A stretch of DNA of 64,000 nucleotides from Segatella copri (GTDB lineage Bacteria > Bacteroidota > Bacteroidia > Bacteroidales > Bacteroidaceae): the NCBI RefSeq assembly GCF_026015625.1, contig NZ_JAPDVG010000001.1, forward strand, positions 1,178,001 to 1,242,000, read 5' to 3'. The position numbers were made by a program, and so were the translations under genes. Below the pieces are notes generated by a model that made no database searches, was not told where the DNA came from, and was given only the letters and a program-made list of their open reading frames with translations. This document shows, piece after piece, positions 18,782 through 27,641 of the stretch; position 1 is the first letter of the stretch; each line of letters starts with the position of its first letter.

Positions 18782-20008
18782 TTATTTCTTTTTCTGATTG
18801 AGAAGTTTGTCTATCTCATCAAACTCCTTACCCATGTTCAGGTTCAGATAGATGGTATATAGCGGCAAAGCCCACTGGTCCTGCATATCAGGCGCCATCG
18901 TTCTGTACTTCTGCAGATAAGGCATCGCACTCTTGTAAAGTCCGTCTATCTCCTGATGAGTTTTGCGGGATTGCTGCGAATTCTTATCCATTTCAACCGC
19001 CTGATTGAAATAAGCCAAACCTATATTATAATAAGCACCAGCCAAAGAATCGTTCACGGCAAGTGCCTTTTTGCTCACTTCGATGCATTGCTTGAAATCA
19101 CCCATATTCAGGAGAATGGTTCCCTTGGTAAAGAGATAGATATCATTGTCGGGAGCTATCGCCAGCGCCTTATCTGCTACGGCGAGTGCAGAATCGAGTT
19201 GGTTTTTCTGCGAATAATACTCTACCAGACGCGGGAAGAAGAACGGGAATTTCGGATCCCGCTCAAAACCTTCCTTCAAGGTCGAGAGATAGCGCGCAGT
19301 ATCCTTCTCCAGTTTATAAGTCTCTGCCAGATACTGTAACATATAGTTATAATGAGCCGTATCTTTCAGCGCCTCATAAGAATGATGAAGCGTAGCTTTG
19401 GTATCTTTCATCTTATATCCGGCATATACAGCCCAATAAGCTGCCGAAGAAAGATATTTGTCTTTCTGGACATACTTATAAGATTGGAACATCGGAGCTG
19501 TACTGCACTCTATGTACTGGTCAAAGAACTGATAAGCCTCCTTGTATTTCTGCTTCCTGATAAACCAGGTTCCTCCGTTATAGAGGTTCGGACGTATCCT
19601 GTTCAAATATTCAGAATGAGACTTACGGAAATCAAACTCACATTTTCCTTTCTTGTTAGGAATCATCTCAACGGAATCAAGTCCTTGGGCTATAACGAAG
19701 AGCTGTCGGGTTGCATTGAAGAGTTGGGCTGTATCATACGCCTGTTTGAGGTAGAGTTTCTCATTACCCTGTTCATACTGCTTCTTCACAGCATCGAAGA
19801 GAATATTCCAAATTTTCTTGTTATTCCGGTTGGCAGAATCCGTCAGGAGTTTACGCATACTGGATTCGGCCTTCGCCAAATCCTTGCCAGCCTTTACCAG
19901 ATCTTTGGCTGCAGAAATCTCCTTCTTCTGTGCCTGCAACCCTAATGGCGCCAACAGAAGAAAAGCTATCTGTAAAACCCATAAGTTTCTGAATATCTGC
20001 ATTTTCAT
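18782..20008 (-). CDS. Exported tetratricopeptide-repeat protein
   Basis: The 408-residue protein has a signal peptide (hydrophobic stretch about 9-24, cleaved after LGLQAQ) and TPR-like helical repeats, clearest at about 255-345 (LDSALAVADKALAIAPDND, then GDFKQCIEVSKKALAVNDSLAGAYYNIGLAYFNQA). It is probably periplasmic or attached to the outer membrane. Function is unknown. It follows the membrane protein at 20032 by 23 bases, which in turn follows glgB by 11 bases, so all three may share a transcript. An AGGAGATTAAT ribosome site supports the start at 20008. Confidence 0.8.
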   Translation of the reverse strand: MKMQIFRNLWVLQIAFLLLAPLGLQAQKKEISAAKDLVKAGKDLAKAESSMRKLLTDSANRNNKKIWNILFDAVKKQYEQGNEKLYLKQAYDTAQLFNATRQLFVIAQGLDSVEMIPNKKGKCEFDFRKSHSEYLNRIRPNLYNGGTWFIRKQKYKEAYQFFDQYIECSTAPMFQSYKYVQKDKYLSSAAYWAVYAGYKMKDTKATLHHSYEALKDTAHYNYMLQYLAETYKLEKDTARYLSTLKEGFERDPKFPFFFPRLVEYYSQKNQLDSALAVADKALAIAPDNDIYLFTKGTILLNMGDFKQCIEVSKKALAVNDSLAGAYYNIGLAYFNQAVEMDKNSQQSRKTHQEIDGLYKSAMPYLQKYRTMAPDMQDQWALPLYTIYLNLNMGKEFDEIDKLLNQKKK

Positions 20009-20031
20009 ATTAATCTCCTAAATTAAAACTT

Positions 20032-21141
20032 TCATTTATTTCCATACTCATAATAATACCAGTAGGTATTTCCATAAGTATCCCGAAGAGCATTCTGCTT
20101 TTCTGTCTCATTAGCATATTTGTGATCCATCTGCTGGAAATCCTCAAAGTCTGTATCCATCACATTATCGTGATAAACGATACTTGGATTACTGCGGCGA
20201 TGCGTATAAAGAACCAACGCTTCCTTATAATGAACAGGCAGTTTGCCCGAAGTTACTTTATAATGTTTCTGCACCTCTGCTACGAACTTGTCTAGTTGCT
20301 TGTCCAGCAAGAGTGCACAAAGCTGATAGTCAACAGGCAGACGATACTTGAGATGATGTTTAACCATCCATGCCGAAGGTTTCTGCATCCATTTTGGCGC
20401 CTTCCACATCATAGCCTTCACGGTTACGCTATCCGGCATCATCGCCTTACTTCCACCTACCAGCGGATAAGTAAAGAGACGGCTGCCCAGCTCGCCTGTT
20501 TCGTTGAGACAGGCTATACGGAGCATCGTCAGCGAAGAATCTGTTTTCAGAGATTTTTCACCTACTTCCAAAGCTTTTTCATACTGTTTTTCTTTCATCA
20601 GATGTTCCATGCGCATACGTTCATGAAACAGCCGATCATTGCTAGCAACAAAGTTGACAAGCAATATCATCACCAGCATCTGGAGCAAATTCACCCACAT
20701 ATAGCGGGAGAACCAGCCGTTGCTGTGAGGCTCTGTTTCTATCGGCTCCAACTGGCGGGCTATCCATATCAATCCGCCCCATAGAATCAGACAGAGTGGC
20801 AAGATAATCCACCACGCCCCCAGCGAATGATAACGGTCGATATCAACGGGGATATCGGTAATCATCGTCAGGATGAGGAACGAAGGGAAATAAGTAAGCC
20901 CGTGGAAACGGCGTTTCACACGGGTTACCGCGTACACTCCCACTTGCAGCAGATAGAGTACGAGCGTGATAAGCAGTGGAGCCAGCGTGTAACTGTAGTT
21001 GGTCAAACCGCCTGAGAAAACATGCTGAGCCACTGCCAGTACGTCTGCCTGGTAAAATGCCAGGTAGACGTAGGTAAATGTGATAAAGATGATAGCACAG
21101 GCGATTTGCATCTTCGCAGTACTACTCCTTTTATTTTTCAT
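20032..21141 (-). CDS. Membrane protein of unknown function
   Basis: The 369-residue protein has five likely membrane helices in its first 170 residues (about 12-33, 50-72, 85-103, 107-127 and 147-166) and then a soluble C-terminal half of about 200 residues with helical character (EKALEVGEKSLKTDSSLTMLRIACL resembles a TPR pair). I do not recognise a named family; it has some general resemblance to membrane/TPR proteins of Bacteroidetes annotated DUF6057, which I cannot confirm. It lies between glgB (11 bases upstream) and the TPR protein (23 bases downstream). Confidence 0.7.
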   Translation of the reverse strand: MKNKRSSTAKMQIACAIIFITFTYVYLAFYQADVLAVAQHVFSGGLTNYSYTLAPLLITLVLYLLQVGVYAVTRVKRRFHGLTYFPSFLILTMITDIPVDIDRYHSLGAWWIILPLCLILWGGLIWIARQLEPIETEPHSNGWFSRYMWVNLLQMLVMILLVNFVASNDRLFHERMRMEHLMKEKQYEKALEVGEKSLKTDSSLTMLRIACLNETGELGSRLFTYPLVGGSKAMMPDSVTVKAMMWKAPKWMQKPSAWMVKHHLKYRLPVDYQLCALLLDKQLDKFVAEVQKHYKVTSGKLPVHYKEALVLYTHRRSNPSIVYHDNVMDTDFEDFQQMDHKYANETEKQNALRDTYGNTYWYYYEYGNK

Positions 21142-21152
21142 AAATCAATCTA

Positions 21153-23252
21153 TTAATTTTTCTTCAGCACCAAAGCTGTACGAGCTGGCAGATAAAGTTT
21201 CAGCCACTCCTTACGGTCTTTCACATAAAGTGGATCGTAATTAGTCAGATGCGTCATCGTGTCATCATTCAAGCCATTACCGCCGAAATCCTTGCTGTCA
21301 GAATCAAGCACTACGCTGTAGGAACCGGTTGGAACCAGGAAGCCATAGTCGGTGAAAGAGCGGGTTGGCGAGAAGTTAAACACGAAGAGCAGATCGCCAC
21401 GCATAAAGGCGAGAACCTGATCGCCATCATTATGCCAGATTTCTACAACTGGTGTCTTGTTAAAATTCTTTTCGCTTGTAATCGTCTTGAGCATTTCTCG
21501 GTCGAAATCTCCAAGATAGTGGTAGCAGAGTTCATGATTATCTACCAGATTCCACTGCCTGCGGGCGTATTTATGGCTCCAGCCATTACCCTCGCGAGGG
21601 AAATCAATCCACTCTGGGTGACCGAACTCATTACCCATGAAGTTGAGATAACCGCCATTGATTGTAGAGGCGGTAACCAGACGGATCATCTTATGCAGAG
21701 CAATACCACGATGAGCCATTTCGTTTTCATCGCCCTTCTTGAAATGCCAGTACATATCGGCATCAATCAGACGGAAGATGATGGTTTTATCGCCCACCAA
21801 TGCCTGGTCATGACTCTCACAATAAGAGATGGTTTTCTCATCGGAACGGCGGTTCTTTACCTCCCAGAAGATGCTGGATGGTTTCCAGTCTTCATCCTTC
21901 AGTTCCTTGATGGTCTTGATCCAATAATCTGGAATATTCATCGCCATGCGATAATCGAAACCATAACCGCCATCCTCAAACTTGGCTGCCAGTCCCGGCA
22001 TTCCGCTCACCTCTTCGGCAATCGTAATGGCATGCTTGTTAACCTCATGAATCAGACAGTTGGCAAGGGTAAGATAGCAGATGGCATTATCATCCTCATG
22101 ACCATTGAAATAATCGCCGTAGTTGCAGAATGCCTCACCCAAGCCATGACTGTAATAGAGCATGGATGTTACACCGTCAAAACGGAATCCGTCGAAATGG
22201 AACTCATTAAGCCAGTACTTGCAGTTGCTCAGCAGGAAGTGGATGACTTCATCCTTTCCATAGTCGAAGCAGAGACTGTCCCAAGCCGGATGCTCATGAC
22301 GGTCGCCAGGATAGAAATACTGGTTAGGATCGCCAGCGAGATTACCCAGTCCTTCCACCTCGTTCTTTACGGCATGAGAGTGAACGATGTCCATGATGAC
22401 GGCAATACCATTCTGGTGAGCAGTATCAATGAGATCCTTCAACTCTTCAGGAGTTCCAAAGCGGCTACTTGCAGCAAAGAAACTGCTTACATGATAGCCG
22501 AAGGAGCCATAATACGGATGCTCCTGGATAGCCATAATCTGAATGCAGTTATAACCATCCTTGATGATACGTGGCAACACATTCTCCTTAAATTCTGTGT
22601 AAGTGCCAACCTTCTCAGCATCCTGTGCCATACCGATATGGCATTCATAGATGAGCAGAGGTGCCACATTTGGTCTGAAGGTTTTCTTCTTCCATTTATA
22701 TGGTTCCGGATTCCAAACCTGAGCAGAGAAAATCTTGGTCTGGTCGTCCTGTACTACGCGCTGTGCCCATGCTGGAATACGCTCGCCTTCACCACCTTCC
22801 CAATGAACTTTCATCTTGAAGAGATCGCCATGTTTCATCGCTTTCTCCGGAAGTTTGAGTTCCCAGTTACCGGTATTCTTTATTCTTTTGGCACGATACT
22901 TTTCGGTTTCCTGCCAGTTGTTGAAGTCACCGATCAGATAGATGTCTGTTGCATTAGGTGCCCACTCACGGAACACCCATCCACGGGCAGTCTTATGCAG
23001 TCCGAAATACTCGTATCCATTGGCAAAATCGCTCAATGTCTGTTTGCCGTTATTAGTCAGCTGACCGAGTTTCCAGAGTGCATGGTCGTGTCGGCCCTTG
23101 ATGGCATTCTCATAGTCTGCCAGATATGGGTCGTTCTTCACGAGTCCGATATGCTTTACCACAGCCTTCGCTGCCTTTTTTGCAACTGTTTTCTTTGCAG
23201 TTGCCTTTTTAGTTGCAGCCTTCTGGGCTGTAGTTTTCTTTTCTGTTGCCAT
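21153..23252 (-). CDS. glgB: 1,4-alpha-glucan branching enzyme, eukaryote-like type
   Basis: GlgB makes alpha-1,6 branches in glycogen. The 699-residue protein has a carbohydrate-binding beta domain (about 75-175; WAPNATDIYLIGDFNNWQ), the GH13 barrel with FRFDGVTSM (nucleophile Asp), the general acid Glu in AEEVSGMPG and the SHDQALVG site, and a C-terminal beta domain. The pattern is closer to eukaryotic branching enzymes (GH13_8: DPYL..YE, GYEYFGLHKT) than to E. coli GlgB (GH13_9). The first 34 residues are an unusual Lys/Ala-rich tail (KKATAKKTVAKKAAKA) like a histone H1 tail. The gene heads a possible three-gene unit with two envelope proteins. Confidence 0.95.
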   Translation of the reverse strand: MATEKKTTAQKAATKKATAKKTVAKKAAKAVVKHIGLVKNDPYLADYENAIKGRHDHALWKLGQLTNNGKQTLSDFANGYEYFGLHKTARGWVFREWAPNATDIYLIGDFNNWQETEKYRAKRIKNTGNWELKLPEKAMKHGDLFKMKVHWEGGEGERIPAWAQRVVQDDQTKIFSAQVWNPEPYKWKKKTFRPNVAPLLIYECHIGMAQDAEKVGTYTEFKENVLPRIIKDGYNCIQIMAIQEHPYYGSFGYHVSSFFAASSRFGTPEELKDLIDTAHQNGIAVIMDIVHSHAVKNEVEGLGNLAGDPNQYFYPGDRHEHPAWDSLCFDYGKDEVIHFLLSNCKYWLNEFHFDGFRFDGVTSMLYYSHGLGEAFCNYGDYFNGHEDDNAICYLTLANCLIHEVNKHAITIAEEVSGMPGLAAKFEDGGYGFDYRMAMNIPDYWIKTIKELKDEDWKPSSIFWEVKNRRSDEKTISYCESHDQALVGDKTIIFRLIDADMYWHFKKGDENEMAHRGIALHKMIRLVTASTINGGYLNFMGNEFGHPEWIDFPREGNGWSHKYARRQWNLVDNHELCYHYLGDFDREMLKTITSEKNFNKTPVVEIWHNDGDQVLAFMRGDLLFVFNFSPTRSFTDYGFLVPTGSYSVVLDSDSKDFGGNGLNDDTMTHLTNYDPLYVKDRKEWLKLYLPARTALVLKKN

Positions 23253-23320
23253 ATATCATGATTTTAGATGGTTACTCTATATTATTCTTCTTTAATTTTA
23301 TCTTGAAGATTTTTTCTTCT

Positions 23321-23764
23321 TTAATTTTTAATCTTGAAGATAGCCTTGTGGATATCACCGTTACCGATGCATGGCTGATGACCGTCTTGTGGCCAGAAAA
23401 TGGCAAACTGACCTGGCTTGCAGGTAACGAGCGTCTGCGCTTTCACACCAGGATACTTGGTCAAATCCTTTGCCTCGTTATATTCCACTTCAGGAAGATC
23501 AGCAAGAGGAGTATAGCCATAAGTCTCCTCGTTGTCAAGAGGAATCTGAATATCAATCATCTTGCGATGTGTTTCAAGAACAGCATCTTCCTCGCTTTTT
23601 CCGTGAGCTGTCGTTATATTAACAAAGAGGTTACTCTCCTTGATAAAATGCTTACCGTCCTCCAATTTAGAGAGGTCATTATCTTTGATAAACTTCACTA
23701 CATCAGCGAAGAGCGGATTGAGAGAAACATATTTCTCCAGATTGTCTAAAGTATCTACTACCAT
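23321..23764 (-). CDS. YhcH/YjgK/YiaL family protein
   Basis: The 147-residue protein belongs to the YhcH/YjgK/YiaL (DUF386) family of small beta-barrel proteins. Conserved segments are GKHFIKESNLFVNI, HRKMIDIQIPLDNEE and GQFAIFWPQDGHQPCI, the last giving the cupin-like His and Glu/Asp residues usually linked with a metal. In E. coli some members lie in sialic-acid or sugar operons and may act as sugar epimerase-like enzymes; here the neighbour is glgB, 68 bases downstream on the same strand. Function remains unproven. Confidence 0.88.
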   Translation of the reverse strand: MVVDTLDNLEKYVSLNPLFADVVKFIKDNDLSKLEDGKHFIKESNLFVNITTAHGKSEEDAVLETHRKMIDIQIPLDNEETYGYTPLADLPEVEYNEAKDLTKYPGVKAQTLVTCKPGQFAIFWPQDGHQPCIGNGDIHKAIFKIKN

Positions 23765-23943
23765 AATTCTAGTTTAAGCTTTGAGATTTGAACATTTACT
23801 TTTAACTTTGAGATTTGAAAACAGAACATTGAACATTCAATATTCAACATTATAATATGTTCTTTTTCTCATTATTTAAAATATAAAGGTTCTCTATCTC
23901 GTTATTTATAATTTCTTTGTATTTTTCTAATTTTCTGAAGAGA

Positions 23944-25098
23944 TTAGTCTTCAAATCGTTTGCCGTTTTCGTAGGCTCCCTTGGCTGTAACCTGTCCGTT
24001 GCGGTCTTTTTCTACAAATCTTCCGTCACGAACATCGTTACAATAGGTTCCTTCGAAACGCTTACCGTTTTTATCTTCTTCTATGCAAGGTCCCTGGCGC
24101 TTACCTTTGTGATAGGCACCCTTGAATCTTCTACCATCAGCATAATGAATCACGACATTACCATCAACCAGACCGTTCTTGAACTCACCTTCAAACACGT
24201 CGCCGTTCTTCTTGGTCAGTTTGCCCCTGCCGTTCTGCAGATCATCCCTCCAGTCGCCTACATAGATATCGCCATTCTTCCAGATGAAGGTACCCTGACC
24301 GGTACGCAGGCCATCCTTAAACTGTCCGTTATACTTGGCACCCTTTGCAGAGCGGAAGATGCCTATACCCGTGCGTTCTCCCTGCACATAATCGCCTTCA
24401 TAAATGTCGCCATTATGAAATTTATAGATACCCTTTCCGTCCTGGATATCATCCTTCCAGTCGCCGATATACACATCGCCATCAGCATATTTGAAAGTAC
24501 CTTTTCCTGAGCGCTGGTTGTCTAGCCACTGACCGTCATAAGTAGTTCCGTCTCCCCAGTTGAAGAAGCCGTTTCCATTCTTCATATCGTTCATCCACTG
24601 GCCTTTATACTGTGCGCCATTGGCATAAGTATAAACGCCGCGTCCCTGACGCTTGTCCTTATACCAGTCGCCGTCATATTTATCACCATTATAATAGAAC
24701 ATGACGCCATGACCATGCTGGTAATCGCGGAACCAGAGGCCTACATATTTGTTGTTGTTCTGGAAATAGTAGGTGCCTTTACCATGCTGCTGGTCCTGCA
24801 TCCACTGTCCCTCATACTTTTCGCCATCACTGAAGGTATAAACGCCATAACCTTCGCGCTTACCTTTCATATAAGAGCCTTCGTAGGTATCCCCATTCTT
24901 ATAGATGGTAGTACCTTTTCCCTGTGGCTTTCCGCTCACCATTTCGCCTTTAAACTGACCTCCGTCACGGGTGATGCAAGAGCCTAGCGAAATCTTCTGG
25001 GCTGAGGCATCAACCGATGCCATAGCCAAAGCCAAGGCAAGGAAAAAACACTTGCTCCGACAGGACAATTTGGTATGTTGTTTCTTATTGTATTTCAT
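23944..25098 (-). CDS. Exported MORN-repeat protein
   Basis: The 384-residue protein has a signal peptide (hydrophobic segment about 15-31, SVDASAQ) and then about fourteen MORN repeats of 23 residues, each like YEGSYMKGKREGYGVYTFSDG. MORN repeats form a long beta-sheet rod that binds lipids or proteins. It is probably secreted to the periplasm or cell surface. No catalytic domain is seen, so it could be a scaffold. It stands alone with its own promoter. Confidence 0.85.
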   Translation of the reverse strand: MKYNKKQHTKLSCRSKCFFLALALAMASVDASAQKISLGSCITRDGGQFKGEMVSGKPQGKGTTIYKNGDTYEGSYMKGKREGYGVYTFSDGEKYEGQWMQDQQHGKGTYYFQNNNKYVGLWFRDYQHGHGVMFYYNGDKYDGDWYKDKRQGRGVYTYANGAQYKGQWMNDMKNGNGFFNWGDGTTYDGQWLDNQRSGKGTFKYADGDVYIGDWKDDIQDGKGIYKFHNGDIYEGDYVQGERTGIGIFRSAKGAKYNGQFKDGLRTGQGTFIWKNGDIYVGDWRDDLQNGRGKLTKKNGDVFEGEFKNGLVDGNVVIHYADGRRFKGAYHKGKRQGPCIEEDKNGKRFEGTYCNDVRDGRFVEKDRNGQVTAKGAYENGKRFED

Positions 25099-25130
25099 AT
25101 TCTACAGTTATAGTCTGACTTATCAATCTC

Positions 25131-25162
25131 CAAAATTACGGTTTTTTCCTCAAATAGCCAAA
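25131..25162 (-). promoter_or_regulatory. Promoter of the MORN-repeat gene
   Basis: Minus strand: -33 TTTG (25159-25162), 20-base spacer, -7 TAATTTTG (25131-25138), about 33 bases upstream of the start. Confidence 0.75.
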
Positions 25163-25246
25163 TAGATTAAACAAATTTAAGGTAAAATCATGAAAATAGA
25201 TTTTTATCTGAAAAAATCTGCAGCTTGATACAATAAACAAACACAA

Positions 25247-25264
25247 TTTTCGTTTTTACGAAAA
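25247..25264. repeat. Perfect inverted repeat upstream of the LytTR gene
   Basis: TTTTCGT and ACGAAAA flank a TTTT centre, 31 bases before the start at 25296. It may be an operator for the neighbouring regulator, or simply a small hairpin in the leader. Confidence 0.45.
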
Positions 25265-25295
25265 TCGAGAATAAAATCACTAAAACAGTAAAATT

Positions 25296-26003
25296 ATGAT
25301 TTTAAATTGCGCCATCATAGATGAAGATCCGGAAGCTTTGCAACTCCTGGAACAGTATATAGAGAAAACTCCGACCCTGCATTTGATCGGAGCCTACAAA
25401 AGTGCGATAGATGCTGTAGACGGCATCCATCACAACCATCTCGACATACTTTTTCTCGCCATCCACATGCAGCAGATCAGCGGTCTGGAATTTGCAAAGG
25501 TTGTACCCAAGAACGTGAAGATTGTCTTCACCACCGCATTCAAGGAGTATGCCATCGAAGCCTACAAAGTGAATGCATTCGACTATTTGCTCAAGCCCAT
25601 CACATACGATGACTTTATGGGATCATGCCAGAAAGTCTTCGAAAGCTACATGCAGGACGATAACTACAACCCAATCAAGCGCGACGGTTTTCTGGTGGTA
25701 AAACGAGATTACAAATGCGTAAGAATCCCGATAGATGATATTCTGTTTGTTGACTGCGACAAAGACTACATCCGTTTCCATCTTGAGGGCAGGCCTAACA
25801 TCAGAACCCTGGGCAACCTCAAACAGTTGGAAGAAAGGCTGCCAAGAGAGAAATTCAAGCGTGTACACCGTTCGTTCCTTGCCAACATGACAAAGTTTGA
25901 TACGGTAGACCAGCAGCACATTACCTATGGCGACCAGAGCATTCCGATATCAGAAACCTACTTTGAATTTATCAAGAAATATCTGGAAGACCATTCTCTA
26001 TGA
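25296..26003 (+). CDS. LytTR-type response regulator with Ala at the phospho-acceptor site
   Basis: The 235-residue protein has a receiver domain (1-120) and a C-terminal LytTR DNA-binding domain (about 135-235; VKRDYKCVRIPIDDILFVDCDKDYI, LPREKFKRVHRSFLANM). In the receiver the acidic pocket (Asp9, Glu10, Asp11), the Thr79/Thr80 position and Lys100 are kept. The expected phospho-acceptor Asp in the pattern 'DILFLDI' is Ala55 (GCC codon at 25458-25460). It should therefore not be regulated by normal phosphorylation. No histidine kinase is nearby. The protein may act as a constitutive or ligand-controlled regulator. Confidence 0.9.
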   Translation: MILNCAIIDEDPEALQLLEQYIEKTPTLHLIGAYKSAIDAVDGIHHNHLDILFLAIHMQQISGLEFAKVVPKNVKIVFTTAFKEYAIEAYKVNAFDYLLKPITYDDFMGSCQKVFESYMQDDNYNPIKRDGFLVVKRDYKCVRIPIDDILFVDCDKDYIRFHLEGRPNIRTLGNLKQLEERLPREKFKRVHRSFLANMTKFDTVDQQHITYGDQSIPISETYFEFIKKYLEDHSL

Positions 26004-26020
26004 TGGTCTTCCAGATAGTT
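25981..26020 (+). terminator. Terminator overlapping the LytTR stop codon
   Basis: A perfect 14-base inverted repeat (25981-25994 / 26003-26016) with an 8-base loop spans the TGA stop codon (26001-26003) and is followed by AGTTTTAT. It serves the regulator gene and perhaps the converging gene that ends at 26035. Confidence 0.75.
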
Positions 26021-26034
26021 TTATCCTACCTTTC

Positions 26035-27450
26035 TTATAATATCTGCAAGGGTGATGATACTAGGATAGAAGCTCCATGTGCCAGCAGAAAATCGTGATC
26101 TCTGAATCCCCAAAGAACAGAGATACAAGGCATTCCGCTGTTCTTTGCCGTCATCACATCCACGTCGCTGTCGCCGATATATACCGCCCTTTCTCTATCC
26201 GCATGCAGCTGGCGCAAGGCTTCGTTTACGGTATCTGGAGCCGGTTTTTTCTTGATATTTTCCCGCTCTCCTATCGCCACATCTACCAGGTCGCCGAAGA
26301 AATGGCGGCAGATTTCCTGGGTAGCTGCATAAAACTTGTTGCTTACCACCGCAATGTTCTTTCCCCTATTCTTCAGTTCCTCCAGCATCTCCATCACGTC
26401 CGGATAAGGTTTCGTATTATCCATATTGTGCACCATATAATGCTGGCGGAAATCCTGCAGGGTTTTCTCAAACTTCTCATTCTCCAATCCTCCCGGCACG
26501 GCACGTTCCATCAGCTTCTTCACCCCGTTTCCTACAAACATGCGTACCTCCTCCAGCGTACGTTCAGGCATCCCGTTCAGTTTCAGCGCATAATTGCAGC
26601 TTGCAGCCAGGTCGTGGAGAGAAGAAATCAGGGTTCCGTCAAGATCGAATATATAGGTATCGAAATTGAACTGGGCATGAACCGGAACCCTCTTGATGCG
26701 GAACTCACCGCCGTGTAGCACATAAACATCCTGATGGTATACACGGATTTCACCCTGAGGAGTTCCCTGTCCACCAGCCTGTTCATTACCCGAAATGCCA
26801 AAGATTCTGTTATCCCCAAATTCCCATCTCTTCAGTTTCTGGGTCTGTGCATCAATCACCACATATTTATATTCTATCGGCTCATCGATAGCCTGCACAT
26901 TCACAGATATTTCCCAGTCCTTGCCATGATTGTTCTGCATCTTCAGGAAATGAGCCGGATTCCATTTGCCCAGCGTAGGATGATTTCCCAACAGAGCTAC
27001 AGCCTCGCCCTCATAGAGTTTCGGGGCATGAATCTTGAAGATGATAGTACGGTCGAAGAGAGGCAGACGCGCTGGCTTGACATCAGTAAACTTTACCTGC
27101 TGCAATACGAAGGCATTTTTTCCCACGTAAGGATTATCCTCCTCCAGCCAATAGTCCTGAAAATAGAAATTCTTACTCTCATCAAAAACATATTGGCGGG
27201 CAGAAGCGAGCGATTCCCTACGCAGCACCTTTCCCTCGGCATCTTTCACGCAGTAGCAGTAAGCCACAGCTACGAAAGGGTGATGGCGGTTCTGCCTTGA
27301 CGCCATTTCCACCTCCCAGTGATACCCGTCCCGGGTGGTCATCGGCAAGTCCATCGTATCTTGATAGCCGTCAGCGGCGGCAAAAGTTAATTCTACATGC
27401 AGGGCATGACCCCACTTGGCAGCATACGCTATCGAAAACTTCATTTTCAT
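26035..27450 (-). CDS. Fusion of two CBM20-like domains with a HAD phosphatase
   Basis: The 471-residue protein starts MKMKFSIAYAAKWG, then has two starch-binding-like beta domains: the first about residues 1-105 and the second about 130-245, with the CBM20 pattern VALLGNHPTLGKWNPAHFLKM. This arrangement resembles the N-terminal region of Bacteroidetes 4-alpha-glucanotransferase (MalQ). Instead of a GH77 barrel, a HAD phosphatase follows (about 262-471) with FDLDGT (269-274), VVSNK (368-372), Lys402 in KKKPAPD and GDSDVD (426-431), closest to phosphoglycolate or beta-phosphoglucomutase-type enzymes. Start 27450 has AAAGGATT before it; upstream in-frame sequence has no family similarity. The substrate is unknown. 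Confidence 0.8.
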   Translation of the reverse strand: MKMKFSIAYAAKWGHALHVELTFAAADGYQDTMDLPMTTRDGYHWEVEMASRQNRHHPFVAVAYCYCVKDAEGKVLRRESLASARQYVFDESKNFYFQDYWLEEDNPYVGKNAFVLQQVKFTDVKPARLPLFDRTIIFKIHAPKLYEGEAVALLGNHPTLGKWNPAHFLKMQNNHGKDWEISVNVQAIDEPIEYKYVVIDAQTQKLKRWEFGDNRIFGISGNEQAGGQGTPQGEIRVYHQDVYVLHGGEFRIKRVPVHAQFNFDTYIFDLDGTLISSLHDLAASCNYALKLNGMPERTLEEVRMFVGNGVKKLMERAVPGGLENEKFEKTLQDFRQHYMVHNMDNTKPYPDVMEMLEELKNRGKNIAVVSNKFYAATQEICRHFFGDLVDVAIGERENIKKKPAPDTVNEALRQLHADRERAVYIGDSDVDVMTAKNSGMPCISVLWGFRDHDFLLAHGASILVSSPLQIL

Positions 27451-27582
27451 AATCCTTTTATAATAATGTGCCCGAAAGCACCGATACACATGTTGATTCT
27501 CAATGTCAAGTGCAAAGGTAACAAAAAAGCAGACACAACGGATAAAGAAAGATGACAATTAACCTATTTTAAATTCCTATAC

Positions 27583-27613
27583 TTTGCTATTTCCCATTTT
27601 TACTGTACTTTTG
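27583..27613 (+). promoter_or_regulatory. Promoter of mltG
   Basis: -33 TTTG (27583-27586), 19-base spacer, -7 TACTTTTG (27606-27613), with the start codon 28 bases later. It is an almost perfect consensus promoter. Confidence 0.85.
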
Positions 27614-27641
27614 CACCCGAAAAATAACAAACAAGAAGAAT

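Noticed and set aside
21249..23261. 670-codon open frame antisense to glgB
   Set aside because: It mirrors the glgB gene, whose conserved branching-enzyme motifs are clear. The antisense product has no recognisable pattern.
23765..23943. Small gene between the YhcH and MORN genes
   Set aside because: Only A/T-rich sequence with short direct repeats (CTTTGAGATTTGAA twice); no frame with a plausible product.
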